In this document: in pieces, positions 36,055-44,144 of the stretch
Layout: each line of letters opens with the position of its first letter
Numbering within the stretch: position 1 is the first letter of the stretch
NCBI RefSeq assembly: GCF_001494595.1
Contig: NZ_LN929908.1
Coordinates: 744,001-808,000, forward strand
Direction: 5' to 3'
Source: Mycobacterium sp. M26
GTDB lineage: Bacteria; Actinomycetota; Actinomycetes; Mycobacteriales; Mycobacteriaceae
Length of the DNA stretch: 64,000 bases
The notes under the pieces: generated by a model
The model's database searches: none
What the model saw: the letters and a program-made list of their open reading frames with translations, nothing else
What the model was told of the DNA's origin: nothing
Program-made: the position numbers and the translations under genes

Positions 36055-36660
36055 ATGGCCGATGAGCCAGACGTGCCCGATGACCAGAAAGACGAGGTGA
36101 GCACCGAAGCGGCCGAGGAGGCCACCGAGGACGCCACCGAGGACACCGCCAAGCCGGCCAAGGCCAGGCAGCCGTGGTCGCACGTCAAGGTGGCGATGGC
36201 CGTGGGGCTGGCCATTGTGGTCGCGCTGGGCGGGCTGACCGGCTGGCTGGGCTATCAGGCCTACCAGGCACGCCAGGCCGAGCAGCTGCGTGACCTGCTC
36301 GTCAGCGTGGGCCGCCAGGGCGCGATCAACCTGACCACCATCGACTTCGAACATGCCGACGCCGACGTGCAGCGCATCCTCGACTCAGCCACCGACGCGT
36401 TCTACGACGACTTCGCGAAGCGGTCCCAGCCGTTTGTTGAGGTCGTCAAGCAGGCCAAGTCCAAGTCCGAGGGCACCGTCAACGAGGCCGGCCTGGAGTC
36501 GGTCACCGGCACCGAAGGCCAGGTGCTGGTGGCGGTCACCGTGAAGACCCAGAACGCCGGCGCGCAGAACCAGCCGCCGCGCAACTGGCGGATGCGGCTG
36601 ACGGTCAAGAAGACCGGCGCCGATGAAGCGAAGGTGTCGAAAGTGGAGTTCGTACAGTGA
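36055..36660 (+). CDS. Mce-associated-type membrane protein (first of pair)
   Basis: This 201-residue protein has an acidic cytoplasmic N-terminus (40 residues rich in Glu/Asp), one transmembrane helix (about 46-68), and an extracytoplasmic Mce-associated (VirB8/NTF2-like) domain. The family pattern includes SVGRQGAINLTTIDFEHADA and FVEVVKQAKSKSEGTV. No mce or yrbE genes are in the window, so it is an orphan like the OMAM proteins of M. tuberculosis, which support Mce transporters. RBS AGGAG precedes the ATG. The next gene overlaps its stop (GTGA). Confidence 0.85.
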   Translation: MADEPDVPDDQKDEVSTEAAEEATEDATEDTAKPAKARQPWSHVKVAMAVGLAIVVALGGLTGWLGYQAYQARQAEQLRDLLVSVGRQGAINLTTIDFEHADADVQRILDSATDAFYDDFAKRSQPFVEVVKQAKSKSEGTVNEAGLESVTGTEGQVLVAVTVKTQNAGAQNQPPRNWRMRLTVKKTGADEAKVSKVEFVQ

Positions 36661-37271
36661 CGACGTCTGACGAGAAGCCCGACACCCCGGTCGACGAGAT
36701 CGACGAGATCGACGACGCCATCGAGATCGACGAGCTCGACGACGCCGACGCGGTCGAGGAGACCGAAGCCGCGGAACCGAAGAAGGGCTTCAGCGCGACG
36801 CGGCTGGTGGCGTTCGTGATCCTGCCGGTGCTGGCCCTGCTGCTCGGTGCGGCGGCCGGTTACCTCAAGTGGGAGAACTCCTCGCGGCGCGACGCCGACC
36901 GGGCCGCCGTCGCGGCGGTGGCGGCCGCCAAGGATTCCACCGTGGCGCTGCTGAGCTACAAGCCCGACACCGTCGAGAAGGATCTGGGCGCTGCCCGCGA
37001 CCGGCTGACGGGCACCTTCCTGGACGCCTACACCCAGCTGGTCAACACCGTGGTGATCCCGGGTGCCAAGGAGAAGAAGATCTCGGCGCTGGCAACCGTG
37101 CCCGCCGCGGCGTCGGTGTCGGCCAAGCCCGACCACGCCGTGGTGCTGCTGTTCGTCGACCAGACCGTGGTGGTGGGGACCGACGCGCCGACCGCCACCG
37201 CCTCCAGCGTCCGGGTCACCCTGGACAAGGTCGGCGACCGCTGGCTGATCTCCGGCTTCGACCCGATCTAG
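36657..37271 (+). CDS. Mce-associated-type membrane protein (second of pair)
   Basis: This 204-residue protein has the same design as its upstream neighbour: a highly acidic N-terminal segment with repeats of DEIDEIDD-type residues, one transmembrane helix (about 48-68), and an NTF2-like extracytoplasmic domain ending RWLISGFDPI. The pair are translationally coupled by GTGA. Two such proteins usually work together with Mce lipid importers encoded elsewhere. The following epoxide-hydrolase-like gene starts two bases after its stop. Confidence 0.85.
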   Translation: MTTSDEKPDTPVDEIDEIDDAIEIDELDDADAVEETEAAEPKKGFSATRLVAFVILPVLALLLGAAAGYLKWENSSRRDADRAAVAAVAAAKDSTVALLSYKPDTVEKDLGAARDRLTGTFLDAYTQLVNTVVIPGAKEKKISALATVPAAASVSAKPDHAVVLLFVDQTVVVGTDAPTATASSVRVTLDKVGDRWLISGFDPI

Positions 37272-37273
37272 CC

Positions 37274-38173
37274 ATGCCCACACCGCGCTGGATCGACGTC
37301 ACCGCCCCGACCGTACAGTTGCGGGCGCTCACCTGGGGGCCCGACGAGGGTCCGATTGCGTTGTGCCTGCACGGTTTTCCCGACACTCCCTACGGGTTCC
37401 GTAAGCTGGCACCGCATCTGGTGGCGGCCGGTTACCGGGTGGTGGCGCCGTTCATGCGCGGCTATGTGCCGTCGTCGATTCCGTCGGACGGCAGCTATCA
37501 CATCGGCGCGCTGATGGACGATGCGCTGCGGGTACGCGAGGCGTGCGGTCCGACCGACCGCGACGTGGTGATCGGCCACGACTGGGGCGCGATCACCGCG
37601 ACGGGTCTGGCCGCGATGCCGGACAGCCCGTTCGTCAAGGCGGTGGTGATGTCGGTGCCGCCGTCGGCCGCGCTGAACCCGGACGGCAAGGTGGCCAACC
37701 GTGGAAAGTTGTTGCGGCTGTTGCCCGCCCAGGTGGTACGCAGCTGGTACATCAGCTACTTCCAGTTGCCGTTCGCCCCGGAGCGCTCCGGGTCGTGGAT
37801 CGTGCCGCTGCTGTGGCGGCGCTGGTCGCCGGGCTACAACGCGGCCGAGGATCTGCGTCACGTGGACGCGGCGATCGGGGCGCCGGAATACTGGCGCGCT
37901 GCACTCGGGCCGTATCGCGCGACCATTCGCAACACCAAGCCGCCGGCCCGGTACGCCGAGTTGCACCGCTGGTGGACCAAGCCGCCGCGGCTGGCCACCC
38001 TGTATCTGCACGGTAACGACGACGGTTGTATGACAGCCGAATTCGCCCCGTGGGTGCGCGACGCGCTGCCCGCCGGCAGCGATGTGGCGATCGTCGAGAA
38101 CGCCGGCCATTTCCTGCAGCTCGAGCAGCCGGACACCGTGGCCCGGCGGATCCTGGACTTCCTCAAGCCCTGA
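37274..38173 (+). CDS. Alpha/beta hydrolase, epoxide hydrolase-like
   Basis: This 299-residue alpha/beta hydrolase has LHGFPDTPYGFRKL (oxyanion region, HGxP) and a nucleophile elbow GHDWGA with Asp, as in epoxide hydrolases. A C-terminal acid lies in the GNDDGCM region, and His in ENAGHFLQLEQP. Cap-domain Tyr residues that protonate epoxides are plausible (SWYISYF). It begins two bases after the Mce-associated pair and is followed by the acyltransferase eight bases later, so all four probably share a transcript. Confidence 0.88.
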   Translation: MPTPRWIDVTAPTVQLRALTWGPDEGPIALCLHGFPDTPYGFRKLAPHLVAAGYRVVAPFMRGYVPSSIPSDGSYHIGALMDDALRVREACGPTDRDVVIGHDWGAITATGLAAMPDSPFVKAVVMSVPPSAALNPDGKVANRGKLLRLLPAQVVRSWYISYFQLPFAPERSGSWIVPLLWRRWSPGYNAAEDLRHVDAAIGAPEYWRAALGPYRATIRNTKPPARYAELHRWWTKPPRLATLYLHGNDDGCMTAEFAPWVRDALPAGSDVAIVENAGHFLQLEQPDTVARRILDFLKP

Positions 38174-38180
38174 GGCCGGC

Positions 38181-39434
38181 ATGTCCGCAAGCAGACCGAT
38201 GGCCGCAGTGGACGCCCAGATGTTCTGGATGTCCGCGGTCAATCCGAGTGATCAGAACGTGGTGTACGCCTTCGACGGCTCACCCGCCGACCCGGATGCC
38301 GCTGTCGCGGAACTGATGCGCCGCGCCCAGGGCTGCGACGAGCTGCGGATGCGGGTGGTGGAGTCCGGCCGCTGGCGCTATCCGCGATGGCAGCGCGGCG
38401 ACGTCGGTGCCGACCAATTCGTGCTGCACCGGGACGGGGGAGTGGACTGGCAGGACTGCCTGGATATCGCCGCCGGGCTGCGCGGCGACCAACTCGATCT
38501 GCACCGGATGACCTGGCGGGCGCGGATTTTCCCGCACGTGCTCGGAATTCCCGGCTGCCCCGGGCCCGGGTCGGTGGTGATGATGCAGCTGGGCCATTCC
38601 TTCGCGGACGGCACCCGCGGCACGGCGCTCGCCGGGGCACTGCTGGGCCGTCCGCAGCCGGTGGACGTCCCGGTGCCCACCCGGCCCGGGTTCCTGCCCG
38701 CTCGAGGGGTGGCCGCCGCGCTGGCGCACCGCGCGCTGGTGCGCGACACCGAGGCGGGCCTGGTGCCGCCCCCCGCTCCGGGATGCCCGCTGCTCAGCAT
38801 CAACCGGCGTCCCGGCTCGACCTCGGTGGTGCGGACGCTCGTGTTGCGCCGCGAGGACCTGGCCCCCACCGTGACGGTCGGCGTGCTGGTGGCGATCTCC
38901 GAGGCGCTGTCGGGCTATCTGGCCGCCCGGGGTGAGGACACCTCGGCGCTGGGTGCCGAGATCACCATGGCAGGACAGCAGGAACCAGGCGCCCACAACA
39001 ACTTTCGCAATGTCGGCATCAGGTTGCATCCCGATGCCGACCGCGCCGAGCGCGCCGAGCTCATCGCGGCCGAGCTGGCCGCCCAGCGTCGCCGGGGCGA
39101 GCATCCCGCGCTGCGGGCGTCGGCGGCGGCCTTCGCCGCGACACCGGCCGCGCTGTTGCGTTGGGGAGTAAGCCAGTTCGACCCGGACATCCGGCCGCCG
39201 ACGGTCACCGGCAACACCGTGGTCTCCAGCGTGAACCGCGGCCCGGCGGACCTCACCTTCGGCGGGGCCCCGGTGGTGTTCGCGGCCGGGTTCTCCGCGT
39301 TGTCACCCATGATGAGCCTCACCCACGGCGTGCACGGCCTCGGTGATGTCATCACGCTCAGCGTTCACGCCGATCCCGGCAACGTCGATGTCGAGGACTA
39401 CGTTGACCGATTGAGAATTACGTTTGGCCGCTGA
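38181..39434 (+). CDS. WS/DGAT-type acyltransferase-like protein
   Basis: This 417-residue protein has the wax ester synthase/diacylglycerol acyltransferase fold. The condensation-type active-site motif reads GHSFADG (HxxxDG) at about residues 134-140. The C-terminal part carries NTVVSSVNRGPADLTFGG and LTHGVHGLGDVITLSV, which fit the family. WS/DGAT proteins store fatty acids as triacylglycerol or wax esters, but the usual PLW and ND motifs are weak here, so it is a divergent member. It is linked to the upstream hydrolase by eight bases. Confidence 0.75.
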   Translation: MSASRPMAAVDAQMFWMSAVNPSDQNVVYAFDGSPADPDAAVAELMRRAQGCDELRMRVVESGRWRYPRWQRGDVGADQFVLHRDGGVDWQDCLDIAAGLRGDQLDLHRMTWRARIFPHVLGIPGCPGPGSVVMMQLGHSFADGTRGTALAGALLGRPQPVDVPVPTRPGFLPARGVAAALAHRALVRDTEAGLVPPPAPGCPLLSINRRPGSTSVVRTLVLRREDLAPTVTVGVLVAISEALSGYLAARGEDTSALGAEITMAGQQEPGAHNNFRNVGIRLHPDADRAERAELIAAELAAQRRRGEHPALRASAAAFAATPAALLRWGVSQFDPDIRPPTVTGNTVVSSVNRGPADLTFGGAPVVFAAGFSALSPMMSLTHGVHGLGDVITLSVHADPGNVDVEDYVDRLRITFGR

Positions 39435-39474
39435 GGCGTAACGCCAGTGGTCGTAATGCTCTAGGTTTAGCGGC

Positions 39475-39990
39475 GTGACTGCCTATGACGTCGGATTGTT
39501 GATCCTGCGACTGGTGCTGGGGCTGACCATGGCCGCGCACGGCTACAACAAGTTCTTCGGCGGCGGCCGGATCAAGGGCACCGCGGGCTGGTTCGAGAGC
39601 ATCGGTATGAAGCCGGGCACCTTCCACGCCCGGGTGGCGGCGACGACGGAGGTGGCGGCCGGTCTCGGCCTGGCCGTCGGTCTGCTCACCCCGGTGACCG
39701 CGGCAGGGTTCGTCGCGCTGATGCTCGTCGCCGCGTGGACGGTGCACCGGCACAACGGCTTCTTCATCGTCAAGGAGGGCTGGGAGTACAACCTGGTGCT
39801 GGCCGCGGCGGCCGTCGCGGTGGCCGCGACAGGAGCGGGCAAGCTCAGCCTGGACTACGCGCTGTTCAAGAGCACCGGCTTCTACGACCTGCTGCACGGC
39901 TGGTGGGGCCTGATCATCGCGGTCGCGCTCGGCCTGGCCGGCGGCATCGGCCAGCTGGCGATCTTCTACCGCCCGCCCGCCAAGGCCTAG
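39475..39990 (+). CDS. DoxX-family membrane protein
   Basis: This 171-residue protein has four transmembrane helices. It shows the DoxX pattern: LRLVLGLTMAAHGYNKFFGG at the start, then ESIGMKPG and ALMLVAAWTVHRHNGFF. DoxX proteins associate with redox and detoxification functions (in mycobacteria with SodA and a thiol transferase), but this copy stands alone after the acyltransferase gene. The start is GTG 39475. The 143 bases before the next gene hold a KstR-like box. Confidence 0.85.
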   Translation: MTAYDVGLLILRLVLGLTMAAHGYNKFFGGGRIKGTAGWFESIGMKPGTFHARVAATTEVAAGLGLAVGLLTPVTAAGFVALMLVAAWTVHRHNGFFIVKEGWEYNLVLAAAAVAVAATGAGKLSLDYALFKSTGFYDLLHGWWGLIIAVALGLAGGIGQLAIFYRPPAKA

Positions 39991-40108
39991 CCCCTCTTCT
40001 CGGCCCCCTCTTTCGCCCAACCCGACACCCGGGCGAACTTCTGCGAGTAGATCGCGCCATAACGTCGACCTCGGCGTAGCGCCTTGTCCCAACTGCGCCC
40101 CATCGGAA

Positions 40109-40122
40109 TAGAACACGTTCTA
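40109..40122 (+). promoter_or_regulatory. KstR-like operator upstream of DUF3556 gene
   Basis: TAGAACACGTTCTA is a perfect 14-base palindrome and matches the KstR consensus TNNAACNNGTTNNA at every fixed base. It ends 11 bases before the ATG of the DUF3556 gene. This predicts repression by KstR and induction by sterol catabolites. Confidence 0.87.
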
Positions 40123-40133
40123 ATCTGTCCCGC

Positions 40134-41858
40134 ATGGGATTTCTGAAGCAAGAAGTACCCGTCATCGACTTCGAGACGTGGAGCAGGGGCACGCGCGCCG
40201 AGAAGATCAAGCCGATGGCGCGACACTGGGCCGAGGTGGGGTTCGGCACGCCGGTGATCCTGCACCTGTTCTACGTCGTCAAGATCCTGCTCTACATCTT
40301 CGTGGCCGCGTTATTTGCACTGGCCACCAAGGGAATTGACGGATGGGGCAATATCGGCCAGTGGTGGTCGGAGCCGATCGTCTTCGAAAAGGCCGTGCTC
40401 TACACCATGCTGTTCGAGGTCGTCGGACTCGGCTGTGGCTTCGGCCCGCTCAACAACCGGTTCTTCCCGCCGATGGGCTCGATCATCTACTGGTTGCGGC
40501 CCGGCACCATCCGCCTGCCACCGTGGCCCAACCGGGTGCCGCTGACGAAGGGTGATAGCCGCGGCCCGGTGGACGTCGTGCTCTACGGCGCGCTCATCGT
40601 CATGCTCCTGGTGGCGCTGTTCTCCGACGGCACCGGACCCATCCCCGAACTCGGCACCGAGGTGGGCCTGCTGCCGACGTGGCAGATCGTCGCCGTGCTG
40701 GTGCTGCTGGCGCTGGCCGGCCTGCGCGACAAGGTGATCTTCCTGGCCGCCCGCGGCGAGGTGTACGCCAGCTTCGCGGTGGCGTTCCTGTTCGCCGGGG
40801 TGGACATCATCATCGCCCTGAAGCTGGTCTGCATGGCCATCTGGATCGGCGCGGCCACCTCCAAGCTCACCCGGCACTTCCCGTTCGTGATCTCGACGAT
40901 GATGTCCAACAGCCCGGTGATGCGCCCACGCTTCCTCAAGCGCAAGTTCTTCTCCGACTTCCCCGAAGATCTCCGGCCGGGCCGGGTATCGCATGTGCTG
41001 GCCCACTTCAGCACCGCCATCGAGATGGGCATCCCGCTGGCGTTGTTCTTCTCCCACGGCGGCTGGCCGACCGCGATCGCCGCGTTCGTGATGGTCTGCT
41101 TCCACCTCGGCATCCTGTCGGCGATCCCGATGGGCGTGCCGCTGGAGTGGAACGTCTTCATGATCTTCTCGGTGCTGTCGCTGTTCGTCGCGCACGCCCA
41201 GATCGGGATCACCGACCTCACCAGCCCCTGGCCGGTGGTGTTGTTCGCGGTGCTGGCCTTCTGCGTGTTCCTGGGCAACACCGTCCCGCGCAAGGTCTCC
41301 TTCCTGCCCGGGATGCGCTACTACGCCGGCAACTGGGACACCACGCTGTGGTGCATCAAGCCGTCGGCCGAGGCCAAGATCGACAAGAACCTCATCGCGA
41401 TCGCGAACATGCCGGCCGCCCAGCTGGAGAAGTTCTACGGCAGCAAGGAAGCCGCCCAGATCCCGATCTACATGGGGTATGCCTTCCGCGCCTTCAACAC
41501 CCACGGCAAGGCGCTGTTCACCCTGGCCCACCGGGCGATGGCGGGGCAGAACGAGGACGACTACTCGATCACCGACGGTGAGCGGATCTGCAGCATGGCC
41601 ATCGGCTGGAACTTCGGCGACGGCCATATGCACAACGAACAGCTGATCAACGCGATGCAGAAACGCTGCAACTTCGAACCCGGCGAGGTGCGGGTGGTAC
41701 TGCTCGACGCCCAGCCCCTGCACCGGCAGCGCCAGGAGTACCGGCTGGTCGACGCCGCCACCGGCGAATTCGAGCGCGGCTGGGTGGCGGTGTCCGACAT
41801 GGTCACCCGCCAGCCCTGGGACGACGACCTGCCGGTGCACGTGACCAGCGGAAAGTAG
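40134..41858 (+). CDS. DUF3556 transmembrane protein
   Basis: This 574-residue protein has about 10 hydrophobic segments in residues 40-390 and a soluble C-terminal domain of about 180 residues (IPIYMGYAFRAFNTHGKALF, then GWNFGDGHMHNEQLI). The DUF3556 family is largely restricted to mycolic-acid bacteria and has no settled biochemical role. The perfect KstR-type box in front places it in the predicted sterol regulon, which hints at a transport or lipid modification role. It is monocistronic: a 22-bp hairpin follows. Confidence 0.87.
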   Translation: MGFLKQEVPVIDFETWSRGTRAEKIKPMARHWAEVGFGTPVILHLFYVVKILLYIFVAALFALATKGIDGWGNIGQWWSEPIVFEKAVLYTMLFEVVGLGCGFGPLNNRFFPPMGSIIYWLRPGTIRLPPWPNRVPLTKGDSRGPVDVVLYGALIVMLLVALFSDGTGPIPELGTEVGLLPTWQIVAVLVLLALAGLRDKVIFLAARGEVYASFAVAFLFAGVDIIIALKLVCMAIWIGAATSKLTRHFPFVISTMMSNSPVMRPRFLKRKFFSDFPEDLRPGRVSHVLAHFSTAIEMGIPLALFFSHGGWPTAIAAFVMVCFHLGILSAIPMGVPLEWNVFMIFSVLSLFVAHAQIGITDLTSPWPVVLFAVLAFCVFLGNTVPRKVSFLPGMRYYAGNWDTTLWCIKPSAEAKIDKNLIAIANMPAAQLEKFYGSKEAAQIPIYMGYAFRAFNTHGKALFTLAHRAMAGQNEDDYSITDGERICSMAIGWNFGDGHMHNEQLINAMQKRCNFEPGEVRVVLLDAQPLHRQRQEYRLVDAATGEFERGWVAVSDMVTRQPWDDDLPVHVTSGK

Positions 41859-41862
41859 GCCT

Positions 41863-41925
41863 CATCGATTCTGCGGTGAGGGCGGGAAAATCGCCCGGAA
41901 CGGCGCCCTCACCGCAGAATCGATG
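41863..41925 (+). terminator. 22-bp perfect hairpin after DUF3556 gene
   Basis: Bases 41863-41884 and 41904-41925 are perfectly complementary (arm begins CATCGATT... wait-free core CTGCGGTGAGGGCG) around a 19-base loop. It starts five bases after the stop. No U-tract follows. It is long for a bacterial terminator and may belong to a repeated hairpin family. Confidence 0.7.
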
Positions 41926-41942
41926 CGCCGCCAGACCGCCTA

Positions 41943-41956
41943 ACCGAACGGTTGGT
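41943..41956 (+). promoter_or_regulatory. TetR-type palindrome upstream of thiolase gene
   Basis: ACCGAACGGTTGGT fits ACCNACNNGTNGGT with one mismatch and lies 80 bases before the thiolase start. Similar sites precede mcr and the SDR/nitronate monooxygenase genes. Confidence 0.5.
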
Positions 41957-42036
41957 TGACCCCGCTGCGCAGGCTCCGCAAGCTCGGTGCTATGAATCGA
42001 AGACCCACGTAGTCACCCAGCAGAAGGAGAAAGTCG

Positions 42037-43194
42037 ATGGCTGAAGCGGTCATTGTCGAAGCGGTGCGCTCCCCAGTCGGTAAGCGCAACGGCGCACTGT
42101 CCGGTATCCACCCGGCCGAGCTGTCGGCCCAGGTACTCAACGGCCTGGTCGAGCGGGCCGGTGTCGACCCCGCCATTGTCGACGACGTGATCTGGGGCTG
42201 CGTCATGCAGGCCGGCGAGCAGGCGCTCGACATCGCCCGCACCGCGGTGCTCAGTGCCGGCTGGCCGGAGACCGTCCCGGGTGTGACCGTGGACCGCCAG
42301 TGCGGGTCGAGCCAGCAGTCGCTGCACTTCGCCGTCGCCGGCGTGGTGGCCGGCCACTACGACGCCGTCGTCGCCGGTGGTGTCGAGTCGATGTCGCGCA
42401 CCCCGATGGGCTCCTCGCTGGCCAACGGCGGCAACCCCTACGGTGCGTCGTTCAAGGCCCGCTACGCCAAGACCCCGAACCAGGGCATCGGCGCCGAGAT
42501 GATCGCCGAGCAGTGGGGCCTCAGCCGCACCCAGCTCGACGAGTTCTCCCTGCGTTCACATGAAAAGGCCGCCGCTGCACAGGATTCCGGCGCGTTCAAG
42601 GATCAGATCGTCGGCATCAAGACCCAGGACGCCGACGGCAACGACACCGTGGTGCTCGAGGACGGCGGCATCCGCCGCGGCGGCACCGTCGAGTCGATGG
42701 CCAACATCAAGCCCGCGTTCAAGGACGACGGCGTGATCCACGCCGGCAACTCCAGCCAGATCTCGGACGGTTCGGCCGCGCTGCTGATCATGTCTGCCGA
42801 GAAGGCCAAGGATCTGGGCCTCAAGCCGATTGCCAAGGTGCACACCGCGGTTCTCGCGGGTGCCGATCCGGTGATCATGCTGACCGCGCCGATCCCGGCC
42901 ACCCAGAAGGCGCTGAAGAAGTCGGGCCTGACCATCGACCAGATCGGCGCTTTCGAGGTCAACGAGGCGTTCGCCCCGGTTCCGCTGGCCTGGCTCAAGG
43001 ACATCGGTGCCGACGAGTCCAAGCTCAACCCCAACGGCGGTGCCATCGCGCTCGGCCACCCGCTCGGCGGTTCGGGTGCGCGGATCCTGACCACGTTGCT
43101 GTACCACATGCGGGACAACAACATTCAGTACGGGCTGCAGACCATGTGTGAGGGCGGCGGCCAGGCCAACGCCACCATTCTCGAGCTGCTGTAA
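42037..43194 (+). CDS. Acetyl-CoA acyltransferase (thiolase, FadA-type)
   Basis: This 385-residue thiolase cleaves 3-ketoacyl-CoA in beta-oxidation. Catalytic residues are Cys89 (DRQCGSS), His341 (ALGHPLGGSGAR) and Cys371 (MCEGGGQ), all present. RBS AAGGAGAAAG precedes the ATG. The crotonase gene follows directly, so hydration and thiolysis steps are encoded together. A thiolase and crotonase pair without a dehydrogenase suggests a specialised acyl chain, possibly sterol side chain or branched lipid, but this is inferred. Confidence 0.93.
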   Translation: MAEAVIVEAVRSPVGKRNGALSGIHPAELSAQVLNGLVERAGVDPAIVDDVIWGCVMQAGEQALDIARTAVLSAGWPETVPGVTVDRQCGSSQQSLHFAVAGVVAGHYDAVVAGGVESMSRTPMGSSLANGGNPYGASFKARYAKTPNQGIGAEMIAEQWGLSRTQLDEFSLRSHEKAAAAQDSGAFKDQIVGIKTQDADGNDTVVLEDGGIRRGGTVESMANIKPAFKDDGVIHAGNSSQISDGSAALLIMSAEKAKDLGLKPIAKVHTAVLAGADPVIMLTAPIPATQKALKKSGLTIDQIGAFEVNEAFAPVPLAWLKDIGADESKLNPNGGAIALGHPLGGSGARILTTLLYHMRDNNIQYGLQTMCEGGGQANATILELL

Positions 43195-43485
43195 CAGTGA
43201 CAGACGTAGAAGCCCCCGCCGCTCTTTATGAGCGGCGGGGCAACGTCGCGCTGATCACCATCAACCGGCCCGAGGCTCGTAACGCCGTCAACGGTGCGGT
43301 GAGTACCGCCGTCGGCGATGCGCTGCAGCAGGCGCAGGAACAGTGACAGACGTAGAACCCCCCGCCGCTCTTTATGAGCGGCGGGGCAACGTCGCGCTGA
43401 TCACCATCAACCGGCCCGAGGCTCGTAACGCCGTCAACGGTGCGGTGAGTACCGCCGTCGGCGATGCGCTGCAGCAGGCGCAGGA
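43193..43485. repeat. 146-bp tandem duplication with one mismatch
   Basis: Bases 43193-43339 match 43339-43485 at an offset of 146, with one mismatch about 20 bases from the left junction (AGAAGCCCCC against AGAACCCCCC). 146 is not a multiple of three. The copies contain the first 48 codons of the crotonase gene. Confidence 0.94.
43197..43346 (+). pseudogene. 5' fragment of the crotonase gene (duplicated start)
   Basis: From a GTG three bases after the thiolase stop, 49 codons repeat the start of the crotonase gene and end at TGA 43344-43346, inside the start of the second, full-length copy. It would encode only the first strands of the crotonase fold. It exists solely because of the 146-base duplication. 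In the single-copy form the crotonase start would sit two bases after the thiolase stop. Confidence 0.88.
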
Positions 43486-44140
43486 TGACGCCGGGGTCTG
43501 GGCAGTGGTGATCACCGGAGCCGGTGACAAGTCGTTCTGCGCCGGCGCCGATCTCAAGGCAATCTCGCGGCGGGAGAACCTCTTTCACCCCGAGCATCCG
43601 GAGTGGGGCTTCGCCGGCTACGTCCGGCACGCCATCGACAAGCCGACCATCGCCGCGGTGAACGGCACGGCACTGGGCGGCGGCACCGAGCTGGCGCTGG
43701 CCAGTGACCTGGTCGTCGCTCAGCAGAGCGCCAAGTTCGGTCTGCCGGAAGTCAAGCGCGGCCTGGTGGCCGCCGCAGGCGGGGTGTTCCGCATCGTCGA
43801 GCAGCTGCCGCGCAAGGTGGCGACCCAGCTGCTGTTCACCGGCGAACCGATCACCGCCGACGAGGCGCTGCAGTGGGGCCTGATCAACCAGGTGGTGCCG
43901 GACGGCACCGTGGTGGACGCCGCGCTGGCCCTGGCTGAGCGGATCACGGTCAACGCGCCGCTGGCCGTACAGGCCAGCAAGCGCATCGCGGCCGGGATCG
44001 ACGGCGGCACCATCACCGCCGACGAGGCCGGCTGGTCGCGCACCATGCGCGAGATCGGCACGCTGATGAAGTCCGAAGACGCCAAAGAGGGTCCGCTGGC
44101 CTTCGCCGAGAAGCGCGCGCCGGTCTGGAAGGCGCGCTGA
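43343..44140 (+). CDS. Enoyl-CoA hydratase (crotonase family)
   Basis: This 265-residue enzyme hydrates trans-2-enoyl-CoA in beta-oxidation. Oxyanion-hole segments are SFCAGADLKAI (64-74) and NGTALGGGTE (107-116). Both catalytic glutamates are present: Glu116 (GGGTE) and Glu136 (GLPEVKRG), so hydratase activity is expected. The start is the GTG at 43343 in the second copy of a duplicated segment. Its normal spacing to the thiolase is disturbed by that duplication. Confidence 0.93.
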   Translation: MTDVEPPAALYERRGNVALITINRPEARNAVNGAVSTAVGDALQQAQDDAGVWAVVITGAGDKSFCAGADLKAISRRENLFHPEHPEWGFAGYVRHAIDKPTIAAVNGTALGGGTELALASDLVVAQQSAKFGLPEVKRGLVAAAGGVFRIVEQLPRKVATQLLFTGEPITADEALQWGLINQVVPDGTVVDAALALAERITVNAPLAVQASKRIAAGIDGGTITADEAGWSRTMREIGTLMKSEDAKEGPLAFAEKRAPVWKAR

Positions 44141-44144
44141 TCGG

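Noticed and set aside
36670..36760. GAC/GAG-rich short tandem repeats as a functional DNA repeat
   Set aside because: They encode the acidic N-terminus of the Mce-associated protein and are explained by codon use.
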